A DNA stretch of 64,000 bases from Monocercomonoides exilis (Eukaryota; Preaxostyla; Oxymonadida; Polymastigidae): positions 1 through 64,000 of the forward strand of contig LSRY02000011.1 in assembly GCA_001643675.2 (NCBI GenBank), written 5' to 3'. Both the position numbers and the translations under genes were made by a program. The notes below the pieces were generated by a model. The model made no database searches and was not told where the DNA came from. It was given only the letters and a program-made list of their open reading frames with translations. This document shows, in pieces, positions 13,901 through 27,600 of the stretch. The stretch's first letter is position 1. Each line of letters opens with the position of its first letter.

Positions 13901-16900
13901 CAAAACAATAACAGAGTGTGTGTGAATGGGGGAGAGAGTGATCGGAGGGCGTTGCAAGGCGCTCCCCACCCTCTCCGAGCCGGAAGGAACGCGCTGCGCG
14001 CTGCCCTAGGCCTTTCTCAGTCATTTTCCCTGTTTAACCGAATTTTTCATAATATTTTTTTTTGCGGGGCGGGGAGGGCGCGGTGAGTGGTGTGGCCTGC
14101 TGTGCAGGCCACAGGAGCCAGGGGCTATTAGTACAAATTTTGTAATTTTTATCGAAAAGAAGTTTTGAGAATAATTGGTGTTGAGTGATATTTCGGGTGA
14201 GAGGGCCCTTTCAGAGGGAAAAGACCTTCTCAGCCGAAATATCACAAAAACCTACACCTCAAAACAATAACAGAGTGTGTGTGAATGGGGAGAGAGTGAT
14301 CGGAGGGCGTTGCAAGGCGCTCCCCACCCTCTCCGAGCCGGAAGGAACGCGCTGCGCGCTGCCCTAGGCCTTTCTCAGTCATTTTCCCTGTTTAACCGAA
14401 TTTTTCATAATATTTTTTTTTGCGGGGCGGGGAGGGCGCGGTGAGGTGGTGTGGCCTGCTGTGCAGGCCACAGGAGCCAGGGGGCTATTAGTACAAATTT
14501 TGTAATTTTTATCGAAAAAGAAGTTTTGAGAATAATTGGTGTTGAGTGATATTTCGGGTGAGAGGGCCCTTTCAGAGGGAAAAGACCTTCTCAGCCGAAA
14601 TATCACAAAAACCTACACTCAAAACAATAACAGAGTGTGTGTGAATGGGGGAGAGAGTGATCGGAGGGCGTTGCAAGGCGCTCCCCACCCTCTCCGAGCC
14701 GGAAGGAACGCGCTGCGCGCTGCCCTAGGCCTTTCTCAGTCATTTTCCCTGTTTAACCGAATTTTTCATAATATTTTTTTTGCGGGGCGGGGAGGGCGCG
14801 GTGAGTGGTGTGGCCTGCTGTGCAGGCCACAGGAGCCAGGGGGCTATTAGTACAAATTTTGTAATTTTTATCGAAAAAGAAGTTTTGAGAATAATTGGTG
14901 TTGAGTGATATTTCGGGTGAGAGGGCCCTTTCAGAGGGAAAAGACCTTCTCAGCCGAAATATCACAAAAACCTACACTCAAAACAATAACAGAGTGTGTG
15001 TGAATGGGGGAGAGAGTGATCGGAGGGCGTTGCAAGGCGCTCCCCACCCTCTCCGAGCCGGAAGGAACGCGCTGCGCGCTGCCCTAGGCCTTTCTCAGTC
15101 ATTTTCCCTGTTTAACCGAATTTTTCATAATATTTTTTTGCGGGGCGGGGAGGGCGCGGTGAGTGGTGTGGCCTGCTGTGCAGGCCACAGGAGCCAGGGG
15201 GCTATTAGTACAAATTTTGTAATTTTTATCGAAAAAGAAGTTTTGAGAATAATTGGTGTTGAGTGATATTTCGGGTGAGAGGGCCCTTTCAGAGGGAAAA
15301 GACCTTCTCAGCCGAAATATCACAAAACCTACACTCAAAACAATAACAGAGTGTGTGTGAATGGGGAGAGAGTGATCGGAGGGCGTTGCAAGGCGCTCCC
15401 CACCCTCTCCGAGCCGGAAGGAACGCGCTGCGCGCTGCCCTAGGCCTTTCTCAGTCATTTTCCCTGTTTAACCGAATTTTTCATAATATTTTTTTTTGCG
15501 GGGCGGGGAGGGCGCGGTGAGTGGTGTGGCCTGCTGTGCAGGCCACAGGAGCCAGGGGGCTATTAGTACAAATTTTGTAATTTTTATCGAAAAAGAAGTT
15601 TTGAGAATAATTGGTGTTGAGTGATATTTCGGGTGAGAGGGCCCTTTCAGAGGGAAAAGACCTTCTCAGCCGAAATATCACAAAAACCTACACTCAAAAC
15701 AATAACAGAGTGTGTGTGAATGGGGGAGAGAGTGATCGGAGGGCGTTGCAAGGCGCTCCCCACCCTCTCCGAGCCGGAAGGAACGCGCTGCGCGCTGCCC
15801 TAGGCCTTTCTCAGTCATTTTCCCTGTTTAACCGAATTTTTCATAATATTTTTTTGCGGGGCGGGGAGGGCGCGGTGAGTGGTGTGGCCTGCTGTGCAGG
15901 CCACAGGAGCCAGGGGGCTATTAGTACAAATTTTGTAATTTTTATCGAAAAAGAAGTTTTGAGAATAATTGGTGTTGAGTGATATTTCGGGTGAGAGGGC
16001 CCTTTCAGAGGGAAAAGACCTTCTCAGCCGAAATATCACAAAACCTACACTCAAAACAATAACAGAGTGTGTGTGAATGGGGGAGAGAGTGATCGGAGGG
16101 CGTTGCAAGGCGCTCCCCACCCTCTCCGAGCCGGAAGGAACGCGCTGCGCGCTGCCCTAGGCCTTTCTCAGTCATTTTCCCTGTTTAACCGAATTTTTCA
16201 TAATATTTTTTTGCGGGGCGGGGAGGGCGCGGTGAGTGGTGTGGCCTGCTGTGCAGGCCACAGGAGCCAGGGGGCTATTAGTACAAATTTTGTAATTTTT
16301 ATCGAAAAAGAAGTTTTGAGAATAATTGGTGTTGAGTGATATTTCGGGTGAGAGGGCCCTTTCAGAGGGAAAAGACCTTCTCAGCCGAAATATCACAAAA
16401 ACCTACACTCAAAACAATAACAGAGTGTGTGTGAATGGGGAGAGAGTGATCGGAGGGCGTTGCAAGGCGCTCCCCACCCTCTCCGAGCCGGAAGGAACGC
16501 GCTGCGCGCTGCCCTAGGCCTTTCTCAGTCATTTTCCCTGTTTAACCGAATTTTTCATAATATTTTTTTGCGGGGCGGGGAGGGCGCGGTGAGTGGTGTG
16601 GCCTGCTGTGCAGGCCACAGGAGCTCAGGGGGCTATTAGTACAAATTTTGTAATTTTTATCGAAAAAGAAGTTTTGAGAATAATTGGTGTTGAGTGATAT
16701 TTCGGGTGAGAGGGCCCTTTCAGAGGGAAAAGACCTTCTCAGCCGAAATATCACAAAAACCTACACTCAAAACAATAACAGAGTGTGTGTGAATGGGGAG
16801 AGAGTGATCGGAGGGCGTTGCAAGGCGCTCCCCACCCTCTCCGAGCCGGAAGGAACGCGCTGCGCGCTGCCCTAGGCCTTTCTCAGTCATTTTCCCTGTT

Positions 16901-19900
16901 TAACCGAATTTTTCATAATATTTTTTTTTGCGGGGCGGGGAGGGCGCGGTGAGTGGTGTGGCCTGCTGTGCAGGCCACAGGAGCTCAGGGGGCTATTAGT
17001 ACAAATTTTGTAATTTTTATCGAAAAAGAAGTTTTGAGAATAATTGGTGTTGAGTGATATTTCGGGTGAGAGGGCCCTTTCAGAGGGAAAAGACCTTCTC
17101 AGCCGAAATATCACAAAACCTACACTCAAAACAATAACAGAGTGTGTGTGAATGGGGAGAGAGTGATCGGAGGGCGTTGCAAGGCGCTCCCCACCCTCTC
17201 CGAGCCGGAAGGAACGCGCTGCGCGCTGCCCTAGGCCTTTCTCAGTCATTTTCCCTGTTTAACCGAATTTTTCATAATATTTTTTTGCGGGGCGGGGAGG
17301 GCGCGGTGAGTGGTGTGGCCTGCTGTGCAGGCCACAGGAGCCAGGGGGCTATTAGTACAAATTTTGTAATTTTTATCGAAAAAGAAGTTTTGAGAATAAT
17401 TGGTGTTGAGTGATATTTCGGGTGAGAGGGCCCTTTCAGAGGGAAAAGACCTTCTCAGCCGAAATATCACAAAACCTACACTCAAAACAATAACAGAGTG
17501 TGTGTGAATGGGGAGAGAGTGATCGGAGGGCGTTGCAAGGCGCTCCCCACCCTCTCCGAGCCGGAAGGAACGCGCTGCGCGCTGCCCTAGGCCTTTCTCA
17601 GTCATTTTCCCTGTTTAACCGAATTTTTCATAATATTTTTTTGCGGGGCGGGGAGGGCGCGGTGAGTGGTGTGGCCTGCTGTGCAGGCCACAGGAGCTCA
17701 GGGGGCTATTAGTACAAATTTTGTAATTTTTATCGAAAAAGAAGTTTTGAGAATAATTGGTGTTGAGTGATATTTCGGGTGAGAGGGCCCTTTCAGAGGG
17801 AAAAGACCTTCTCAGCCGAAATATCACAAAACCTACACTCAAAACAATAACAGAGTGTGTGTGAATGGGGGAGAGAGTGATCGGAGGGCGTTGCAAGGCG
17901 CTCCCCACCCTCTCCGAGCCGGAAGGAACGCGCTGCGCGCTGCCCTAGGCCTTTCTCAGTCATTTTCCCTGTTTAACCGAATTTTTCATAATATTTTTTT
18001 GCGGGGCGGGGAGGGCGCGGTGAGTGGTGTGGCCTGCTGTGCAGGCCACAGGAGCTCAGGGGGCTATTAGTACAAATTTTGTAATTTTTATCGAAAAAGA
18101 AGTTTTGAGAATAATTGGTGTTGAGTGATATTTCGGGTGAGAGGGCCCTTTCAGAGGGAAAAGACCTTCTCAGCCGAAATATCACAAAAACCTACACTCA
18201 AAACAATAACAGAGTGTGTGTGAATGGGGAGAGAGTGATCGGAGGGCGTTGCAAGGCGCTCCCCACCCTCTCCGAGCCGGAAGGAACGCGCTGCGCGCTG
18301 CCCTAGGCCTTTCTCAGTCATTTTCCCTGTTTAACCGAATTTTTCATAATATTTTTTTGCGGGGCGGGGAGGGCGCGGTGAGTGGTGTGGCCTGCTGTGC
18401 AGGCCACAGGAGCCAGGGGGCTATTAGTACAAATTTTGTAATTTTTATCGAAAAAGAAGTTTTGAGAATAATTGGTGTTGAGTGATATTTCGGGTGAGAG
18501 GGCCCTTTCAGAGGGAAAAGACCTTCTCAGCCGAAATATCACAAAACCTACACTCAAAACAATAACAGAGTGTGTGTGAATGGGGAGAGAGTGATCGGAG
18601 GGCGTTGCAAGGCGCTCCCCACCCTCTCCGAGCCGGAAGGAACGCGCTGCGCGCTGCCCTAGGCCTTTCTCAGTCATTTTCCCTGTTTAACCGAATTTTT
18701 CATAATATTTTTTTGCGGGGCGGGGAGGGCGCGGTGAGTGGTGTGGCCTGCTGTGCAGGCCACAGGAGCCAGGGGGCTATTAGTACAAATTTTGTAATTT
18801 TTATCGAAAAAGAAGTTTTGAGAATAATTGGTGTTGAGTGATATTTCGGGTGAGAGGGCCCTTTCAGAGGGAAAAGACCTTCTCAGCCGAAATATCACAA
18901 AAACCTACACTCAAAACAATAACAGAGTGTGTGTGAATGGGGGAGAGAGTGATCGGAGGGCGTTGCAAGGCGCTCCCCACCCTCTCCGAGCCGGAAGGAA
19001 CGCGCTGCGCGCTGCCCTAGGCCTTTCTCAGTCATTTTCCCTGTTTAACCGAATTTTTCATAATATTTTTTTGCGGGGCGGGGAGGGCGCGGTGAGTGGT
19101 GTGGCCTGCTGTGCAGGCCACAGGAGCTCAGGGGGCTATTAGTACAAATTTTGTAATTTTTATCGAAAAAGAAGTTTTGAGAATAATTGGTGTTGAGTGA
19201 TATTTCGGGTGAGAGGGCCCTTTCAGAGGGAAAAGACCTTCTCAGCCGAAATATCACAAAACCTACACTCAAAACAATAACAGAGTGTGTGTGAATGGGG
19301 GAGAGAGTGATCGGAGGGCGTTGCAAGGCGCTCCCCACCCTCTCCGAGCCGGAAGGAACGCGCTGCGCGCTGCCCTAGGCCTTTCTCAGTCATTTTCCCT
19401 GTTTAACCGAATTTTTCATAATATTTTTTTTTGCGGGGCGGGGAGGGCGCGGTGAGTGGTGTGGCCTGCTGTGCAGGCCACAGGAGCCAGGGGGCTATTA
19501 GTACAAATTTTGTAATTTTTATCGAAAAAGAAGTTTTGAGAATAATTGGTGTTGAGTGATATTTCGGGTGAGAGGGCCCTTTCAGAGGGAAAAGACCTTC
19601 TCAGCCGAAATATCACAAAACCTACACTCAAAACAATAACAGAGTGTGTGTGAATGGGGAGAGAGTGATCGGAGGGCGTTGCAAGGCGCTCCCCACCCTC
19701 TCCGAGCCGGAAGGAACGCGCTGCGCGCTGCCCTAGGCCTTTCTCAGTCATTTTCCCTGTTTAACCGAATTTTTCATAATATTTTTTTGCGGGGCGGGGA
19801 GGGCGCGGTGAGTGGTGTGGCCTGCTGTGCAGGCCACAGGAGCTCAGGGGGCTATTAGTACAAATTTTGTAATTTTTATCGAAAAAGAAGTTTTGAGAAT

Positions 19901-22900
19901 AATTGGTGTTGAGTGATATTTCGGGTGAGAGGGCCCTTTCAGAGGGAAAAGACCTTCTCAGCCGAAATATCACAAAAACCTACACCTCAAAACAATAACA
20001 GAGTGTGTGTGAATGGGGAGAGAGTGATCGGAGGGCGTTGCAAGGCGCTCCCCACCCTCTCCGAGCCGGAAGGAACGCGCTGCGCGCTGCCCTAGGCCTT
20101 TCTCAGTCATTTTCCCTGTTTAACCGAATTTTTCATAATATTTTTTTGCGGGGCGGGGAGGGCGCGGTGAGTGGTGTGGCCTGCTGTGCAGGCCACAGGA
20201 GCTCAGGGGGCTATTAGTACAAATTTTGTAATTTTTATCGAAAAAGAAGTTTTGAGAATAATTGGTGTTGAGTGATATTTCGGGTGAGAGGGCCCTTTCA
20301 GAGGGAAAAGACCTTCTCAGCCGAAATATCACAAAACCTACACTCAAAACAATAACAGAGTGTGTGTGAATGGGGAGAGAGTGATCGGAGGGCGTTGCAA
20401 GGCGCTCCCCACCCTCTCCGAGCCGGAAGGAACGCGCTGCGCGCTGCCCTAGGCCTTTCTCAGTCATTTTCCCTGTTTAACCGAATTTTTCATAATATTT
20501 TTTTTTGCGGGGGCGGGGAGGGCGCGGTGAGTGGTGTGGCCTGCTGTGCAGGCCACAGGAGCTCAGGGGGCTATTAGTACAAATTTTGTAATTTTTATCG
20601 AAAAAGAAGTTTTGAGAATAATTGGTGTTGAGTGATATTTCGGGTGAGAGGGCCCTTTCAGAGGGAAAAGACCTTCTCAGCCGAAATATCACAAAACCTA
20701 CACTCAAAACAATAACAGAGTGTGTGTGAATGGGGAGAGAGTGATCGGAGGGCGTTGCAAGGCGCTCCCCACCCTCTCCGAGCCGGAAGGAACGCGCTGC
20801 GCGCTGCCCTAGGCCTTTCTCAGTCATTTTCCCTGTTTAACCGAATTTTTCATAATATTTTTTTGCGGGGCGGGGAGGGCGCGGTGAGTGGTGTGGCCTG
20901 CTGTGCAGGCCACAGGAGCTCAGGGGGCTATTAGTACAAATTTTGTAATTTTTATCGAAAAAGAAGTTTTGAGAATAATTGGTGTTGAGTGATATTTCGG
21001 GTGAGAGGGCCCTTTCAGAGGGAAAAGACCTTCTCAGCCGAAATATCACAAAACCTACACTCAAAACAATAACAGAGTGTGTGTGAATGGGGAGAGAGTG
21101 ATCGGAGGGCGTTGCAAGGCGCTCCCCACCCTCTCCGAGCCGGAAGGAACGCGCTGCGCGCTGCCCTAGGCCTTTCTCAGTCATTTTCCCTGTTTAACCG
21201 AATTTTTCATAATATTTTTTTGCGGGGCGGGGAGGGCGCGGTGAGTGGTGTGGCCTGCTGTGCAGGCCACAGGAGCTCAGGGGGCTATTAGTACAAATTT
21301 TGTAATTTTTATCGAAAAAGAAGTTTTGAGAATAATTGGTGTTGAGTGATATTTCGGGTGAGAGGGCCCTTTCAGAGGGAAAAGACCTTCTCAGCCGAAA
21401 TATCACAAAACCTACACTCAAAACAATAACAGAGTGTGTGTGAATGGGGAGAGAGTGATCGGAGGGCGTTGCAAGGCGCTCCCCACCCTCTCCGAGCCGG
21501 AAGGAACGCTGCGCGCTGCCCTAGGCCTTTCTCAGTCATTTTCCCTGTTTAACCGAATTTTTCATAATATTTTTTTGCGGGGCGGGGAGGGCGCGGTGAG
21601 TGGTGTGGCCTGCTGTGCAGGCCACAGGAGCCAGGGGGCTATTAGTACAAATTTTGTAATTTTTATCGAAAAAGAAGTTTTGAGAATAATTGGTGTTGAG
21701 TGATATTTCGGGTGAGAGGGCCCTTTCAGAGGGAAAAGACCTTCTCAGCCGAAATATCACAAAACCTACACTCAAAACAATAACAGAGTGTGTGTGAATG
21801 GGGAGAGAGTGATCGGAGGGCGTTGCAAGGCGCTCCCCACCCTCTCCGAGCCGGAAGGAACGCTGCGCGCTGCCCTAGGCCTTTCTCAGTCATTTTCCCT
21901 GTTTAACCGAATTTTTCATAATATTTTTTTGCGGGGCGGGGAGGGCGCGGTGAGTGGTGTGGCCTGCTGTGCAGGCCACAGGAGCTCAGGGGGCTATTAG
22001 TACAAATTTTGTAATTTTTATCGAAAAAGAAGTTTTGAGAATAATTGGTGTTGAGTGATATTTCGGGTGAGAGGGCCCTTTCAGAGGGAAAAGACCTTCT
22101 CAGCCGAAATATCACAAAACCTACACTCAAAACAATAACAGAGTGTGTGTGAATGGGGAGAGAGTGATCGGAGGGCGTTGCAAGGCGCTCCCCACCCTCT
22201 CCGAGCCGGAAGGAACGCGCTGCGCGCTGCCCTAGGCCTTTCTCAGTCATTTTCCCTGTTTAACCGAATTTTTCATAATATTTTTTTGCGGGGCGGGGAG
22301 GGCGCGGTGAGTGGTGTGGCCTGCTGTGCAGGCCACAGGAGCTCAGGGGGCTATTAGTACAAATTTTGTAATTTTTATCGAAAAAGAAGTTTTGAGAATA
22401 ATTGGTGTTGAGTGATATTTCGGGTGAGAGGGCCCTTTCAGAGGGAAAAGACCTTCTCAGCCGAAATATCACAAAACCTACACTCAAAACAATAACAGAG
22501 TGTGTGTGAATGGGGGAGAGAGTGATCGGAGGGCGTTGCAAGGCGCTCCCCACCCTCTCCGAGCCGGAAGGAACGCGCTGCGCGCTGCCCTAGGCCTTTC
22601 TCAGTCATTTTCCCTGTTTAACCGAATTTTTCATAATATTTTTTTGCGGGGCGGGGAGGGCGCGGTGAGTGGTGTGGCCTGCTGTGCAGGCCACAGGAGC
22701 TCAGGGGGCTATTAGTACAAATTTTGTAATTTTTATCGAAAAAGAAGTTTTGAGAATAATTGGTGTTGAGTGATATTTCGGGTGAGAGGGCCCTTTCAGA
22801 GGGAAAAGACCTTCTCAGCCGAAATATCACAAAACCTACACTCAAAACAATAACAGAGTGTGTGTGAATGGGGGAGAGAGTGATCGGAGGGCGTTGCAAG

Positions 22901-24455
22901 GCGCTCCCCACCCTCTCCGAGCCGGAAGGAACGCGCTGCGCGCTGCCCTAGGCCTTTCTCAGTCATTTTCCCTGTTTAACCGAATTTTTCATAATATTTT
23001 TTTGCGGGGCGGGGAGGGCGCGGTGAGTGGTGTGGCCTGCTGTGCAGGCCACAGGAGCTCAGGGGGCTATTAGTACAAATTTTGTAATTTTTATCGAAAA
23101 AGAAGTTTTGAGAATAATTGGTGTTGAGTGATATTTCGGGTGAGAGGGCCCTTTCAGAGGGAAAAGACCTTCTCAGCCGAAATATCACAAAACCTACACT
23201 CAAAACAATAACAGAGTGTGTGTGAATGGGGAGAGAGTGATCGGAGGGCGTTGCAAGGCGCTCCCCACCCTCTCCGAGCCGGAAGGAACGCGCTGCGCGC
23301 TGCCCTAGGCCTTTCTCAGTCATTTTCCCTGTTTAACCGAATTTTTCATAATATTTTTTTGCGGGGCGGGGAGGGCGCGGTGAGTGGTGTGGCCTGCTGT
23401 GCAGGCCACAGGAGCCAGGGGGCTATTAGTACAAATTTTGTAATTTTTATCGAAAAAGAAGTTTTGAGAATAATTGGTGTTGAGTGATATTTCGGGTGAG
23501 AGGGCCCTTTCAGAGGGAAAAGACCTTCTCAGCCGAAATATCACAAAACCTACACTCAAAACAATAACAGAGTGTGTGTGAATGGGGAGAGAGTGATCGG
23601 AGGGCGTTGCAAGGCGCTCCCCACCCTCTCCGAGCCGGAAGGAACGCGCTGCGCGCTGCCCTAGGCCTTTCTCAGTCATTTTCCCTGTTTAACCGAATTT
23701 TTCATAATATTTTTTGCGGGGCGGGGAGGGCGCGGTGAGTGGTGTGGCCTGCTGTGCAGGCCACAGGAGCCAGGGGGCTATTAGTACAAATTTTGTAATT
23801 TTTATCGAAAAAGAAGTTTTGAGAATAATTGGTGTTGAGTGATATTTCGGGTGAGAGGGCCCTTTCAGAGGGAAAAGACCTTCTCAGCCGAAATATCACA
23901 AAACCTACACTCAAAACAATAACAGAGTGTGTGTGAATGGGGAGAGAGTGATCGGAGGGCGTTGCAAGGCGCTCCCCACCCTCTCCGAGCCGGAAGGAAC
24001 GCGCTGCGCGCTGCCCTAGGCCTTTCTCAGTCATTTTCCCTGTTTAACCGAATTTTTCATAATATTTTTTTGCGGGGCGGGGAGGGCGCGGTGAGTGGTG
24101 TGGCCTGCTGTGCAGGCCACAGGAGCCAGGGGGCTATTAGTACAAATTTTGTAATTTTTATCGAAAAAGAAGTTTTGAGAATAATTGGTGTTGAGTGATA
24201 TTTCGGGTGAGAGGGCCCTTTCAGAGGGAAAAGACCTTCTCAGCCGAAATATCACAAAACCTACACTCAAAACAATAACAGAGTGTGTGTGAATGGGGGA
24301 GAGAGTGATCGGAGGGCGTTGCAAGGCGCTCCCCACCCTCTCCGAGCCGGAAGGAACGCGCTGCGCGCTGCCCTAGGCCTTTCTCAGTCATTTTCCCTGT
24401 TTAACCGAATTTTTCATAATATTTTTTTGCGGGGCGGGGAGGGCGCGGTGAGTGG

Positions 24456-24478
24456 TGTGGCCTGCTGTGCAGGCCACA
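24456..24478. other. Perfect GC-rich hairpin in the satellite unit
   Basis: TGTGGCCTGC and GCAGGCCACA form a perfect 10-bp stem around a TGT loop. The same palindrome is present in essentially every copy of the array, including most of the degenerate left copies. Confidence 0.9.
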
Positions 24479-24551
24479 GGAGCCAGGGGGCTATTAGTAC
24501 AAATTTTGTAATTTTTATCGAAAAAGAAGTTTTGAGAATAATTGGTGTTGA

Positions 24552-24612
24552 GTGATATTTCGGGTGAGAGGGCCCTTTCAGAGGGAAAAGACCTTCTCAG
24601 CCGAAATATCAC
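24552..24612. other. 61-bp composite hairpin in the satellite unit
   Basis: GTGATATTTCGG (24,552-24,563) pairs perfectly with CCGAAATATCAC (24,601-24,612). After one G/G mismatch the stem continues as TGAGAGGG with CCTTCTCA (8 positions, one G-T). The apex contains CCCT/AGGG around TTCAG. The structure recurs in every well-preserved unit, so it is a constant structural element of the satellite rather than a chance fold. Confidence 0.88.
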
Positions 24613-27600
24613 AAAACCTACACTCAAAACAATAACAGAGTGTGTGTGAATGGGGGAGAGAGTGATCGGAGGGCGTTGCAAGGCGCTCCCCACCCTCTCC
24701 GAGCCGGAAGGAACGCGCTGCGCGCTGCCCTAGGCCTTTCTCAGTCATTTTCCCTGTTTAACCGAATTTTTCATAATATTTTTTTGCGGGGCGGGGAGGG
24801 CGCGGTGAGTGGTGTGGCCTGCTGTGCAGGCCACAGGAGCCAGGGGGCTATTAGTACAAATTTTGTAATTTTTATCGAAAAAGAAGTTTTGAGAATAATT
24901 GGTGTTGAGTGATATTTCGGGTGAGAGGGCCCTTTCAGAGGGAAAAGACCTTCTCAGCCGAAATATCACAAAACCTACACTCAAAACAATAACAGAGTGT
25001 GTGTGAATGGGGAGAGAGTGATCGGAGGGCGTTGCAAGGCGCTCCCCACCCTCTCCGAGCCGGAAGGAACGCGCTGCGCGCTGCCCTAGGCCTTTCTCAG
25101 TCATTTTCCCTGTTTAACCGAATTTTTCATAATATTTTTTTGCGGGGCGGGGAGGGCGCGGTGAGTGGTGTGGCCTGCTGTGCAGGCCACAGGAGCCAGG
25201 GGGCTATTAGTACAAATTTTGTAATTTTTATCGAAAAAGAAGTTTTGAGAATAATTGGTGTTGAGTGATATTTCGGGTGAGAGGGCCCTTTCAGAGGGAA
25301 AAGACCTTCTCAGCCGAAATATCACAAAACCTACACTCAAAACAATAACAGAGTGTGTGTGAATGGGGGAGAGAGTGATCGGAGGGCGTTGCAAGGCGCT
25401 CCCCACCCTCTCCGAGCCGGAAGGAACGCTGCGCGCTGCCCTAGGCCTTTCTCAGTCATTTTCCCTGTTTAACCGAATTTTTCATAATATTTTTTTGCGG
25501 GGCGGGGAGGGCGCGGTGAGTGGTGTGGCCTGCTGTGCAGGCCACAGGAGCTCAGGGGGCTATTAGTACAAATTTTGTAATTTTTATCGAAAAAGAAGTT
25601 TTGAGAATAATTGGTGTTGAGTGATATTTCGGGTGAGAGGGCCCTTTCAGAGGGAAAAGACCTTCTCAGCCGAAATATCACAAAACCTACACTCAAAACA
25701 ATAACAGAGTGTGTGTGAATGGGGAGAGAGTGATCGGAGGGCGTTGCAAGGCGCTCCCCACCCTCTCCGAGCCGGAAGGAACGCGCTGCGCGCTGCCCTA
25801 GGCCTTTCTCAGTCATTTTCCCTGTTTAACCGAATTTTTCATAATATTTTTTTGCGGGGCGGGGAGGGCGCGGTGAGTGGTGTGGCCTGCTGTGCAGGCC
25901 ACAGGAGCCAGGGGGCTATTAGTACAAATTTTGTAATTTTTATCGAAAAAGAAGTTTTGAGAATAATTGGTGTTGAGTGATATTTCGGGTGAGAGGGCCC
26001 TTTCAGAGGGAAAAGACCTTCTCAGCCGAAATATCACAAAAACCTACACCTCAAAACAATAACAGAGTGTGTGTGAATGGGGAGAGAGTGATCGGAGGGC
26101 GTTGCAAGGCGCTCCCCACCCTCTCCGAGCCGGAAGGAACGCGCTGCGCGCTGCCCTAGGCCTTTCTCAGTCATTTTCCCTGTTTAACCGAATTTTTCAT
26201 AATATTTTTTGCGGGGCGGGGAGGGCGCGGTGAGGTGGTGTGGCCTGCTGTGCAGGCCACAGGAGCCAGGGGGCTATTAGTACAAATTTTGTAATTTTTA
26301 TCGAAAAAGAAGTTTTGAGAATAATTGGTGTTGAGTGATATTTCGGGTGAGAGGGCCCTTTCAGAGGGAAAAGACCTTCTCAGCCGAAATATCACAAAAC
26401 CTACACTCAAAACAATAACAGAGTGTGTGTGAATGGGGAGAGAGTGATCGGAGGGCGTTGCAAGGCGCTCCCCACCCTCTCCGAGCCGGAAGGAACGCGC
26501 TGCGCGCTGCCCTAGGCCTTTCTCAGTCATTTTCCCTGTTTAACCGAATTTTTCATAATATTTTTTTGCGGGGCGGGGAGGGCGCGGTGAGTGGTGTGGC
26601 CTGCTGTGCAGGCCACAGGAGCCAGGGGGCTATTAGTACAAATTTTGTAATTTTTATCGAAAAAGAAGTTTTGAGAATAATTGGTGTTGAGTGATATTTC
26701 GGGTGAGAGGGCCCTTTCAGAGGGAAAAGACCTTCTCAGCCGAAATATCACAAAACCTACACTCAAAACAATAACAGAGTGTGTGTGAATGGGGAGAGAG
26801 TGATCGGAGGGCGTTGCAAGGCGCTCCCCACCCTCTCCGAGCCGGAAGGAACGCGCTGCGCGCTGCCCTAGGCCTTTCTCAGTCATTTTCCCTGTTTAAC
26901 CGAATTTTTCATAATATTTTTTTGCGGGGCGGGGAGGGCGCGGTGAGTGGTGTGGCCTGCTGTGCAGGCCACAGGAGCTCAGGGGGCTATTAGTACAAAT
27001 TTTGTAATTTTTATCGAAAAAGAAGTTTTGAGAATAATTGGTGTTGAGTGATATTTCGGGTGAGAGGGCCCTTTCAGAGGGAAAAGACCTTCTCAGCCGA
27101 AATATCACAAAAACCTACACCTCAAAACAATAACAGAGTGTGTGTGAATGGGGGAGAGAGTGATCGGAGGGCGTTGCAAGGCGCTCCCCACCCTCTCCGA
27201 GCCGGAAGGAACGCGCTGCGCGCTGCCCTAGGCCTTTCTCAGTCATTTTCCCTGTTTAACCGAATTTTTCATAATATTTTTTGCGGGGCGGGGAGGGCGC
27301 GGTGAGTGGTGTGGCCTGCTGTGCAGGCCACAGGAGCCAGGGGGCTATTAGTACAAATTTTGTAATTTTTATCGAAAAAGAAGTTTTGAGAATAATTGGT
27401 GTTGAGTGATATTTCGGGTGAGAGGGCCCTTTCAGAGGGAAAAGACCTTCTCAGCCGAAATATCACAAAACCTACACTCAAAACAATAACAGAGTGTGTG
27501 TGAATGGGGGAGAGAGTGATCGGAGGGCGTTGCAAGGCGCTCCCCACCCTCTCCGAGCCGGAAGGAACGCGCTGCGCGCTGCCCTAGGCCTTTCTCAGTC

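Larger units (their letters stand above)
24283..24639. repeat. Representative 357-bp satellite unit
   Basis: A clean copy useful as a reference; the next copy begins at 24,640 with the same bases. It holds a GC-rich 5' third, the T-tract and GCGGGGCGGGG at about 24,422-24,438, a 10-bp hairpin at 24,456-24,478, an AT-rich segment at about 24,490-24,545, and the long composite hairpin at 24,552-24,612. The GC-rich start can also fold, with GGAGAG pairing to CTCTCC and GGAG to CTCC around GTTGCAAG. Confidence 0.95.
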
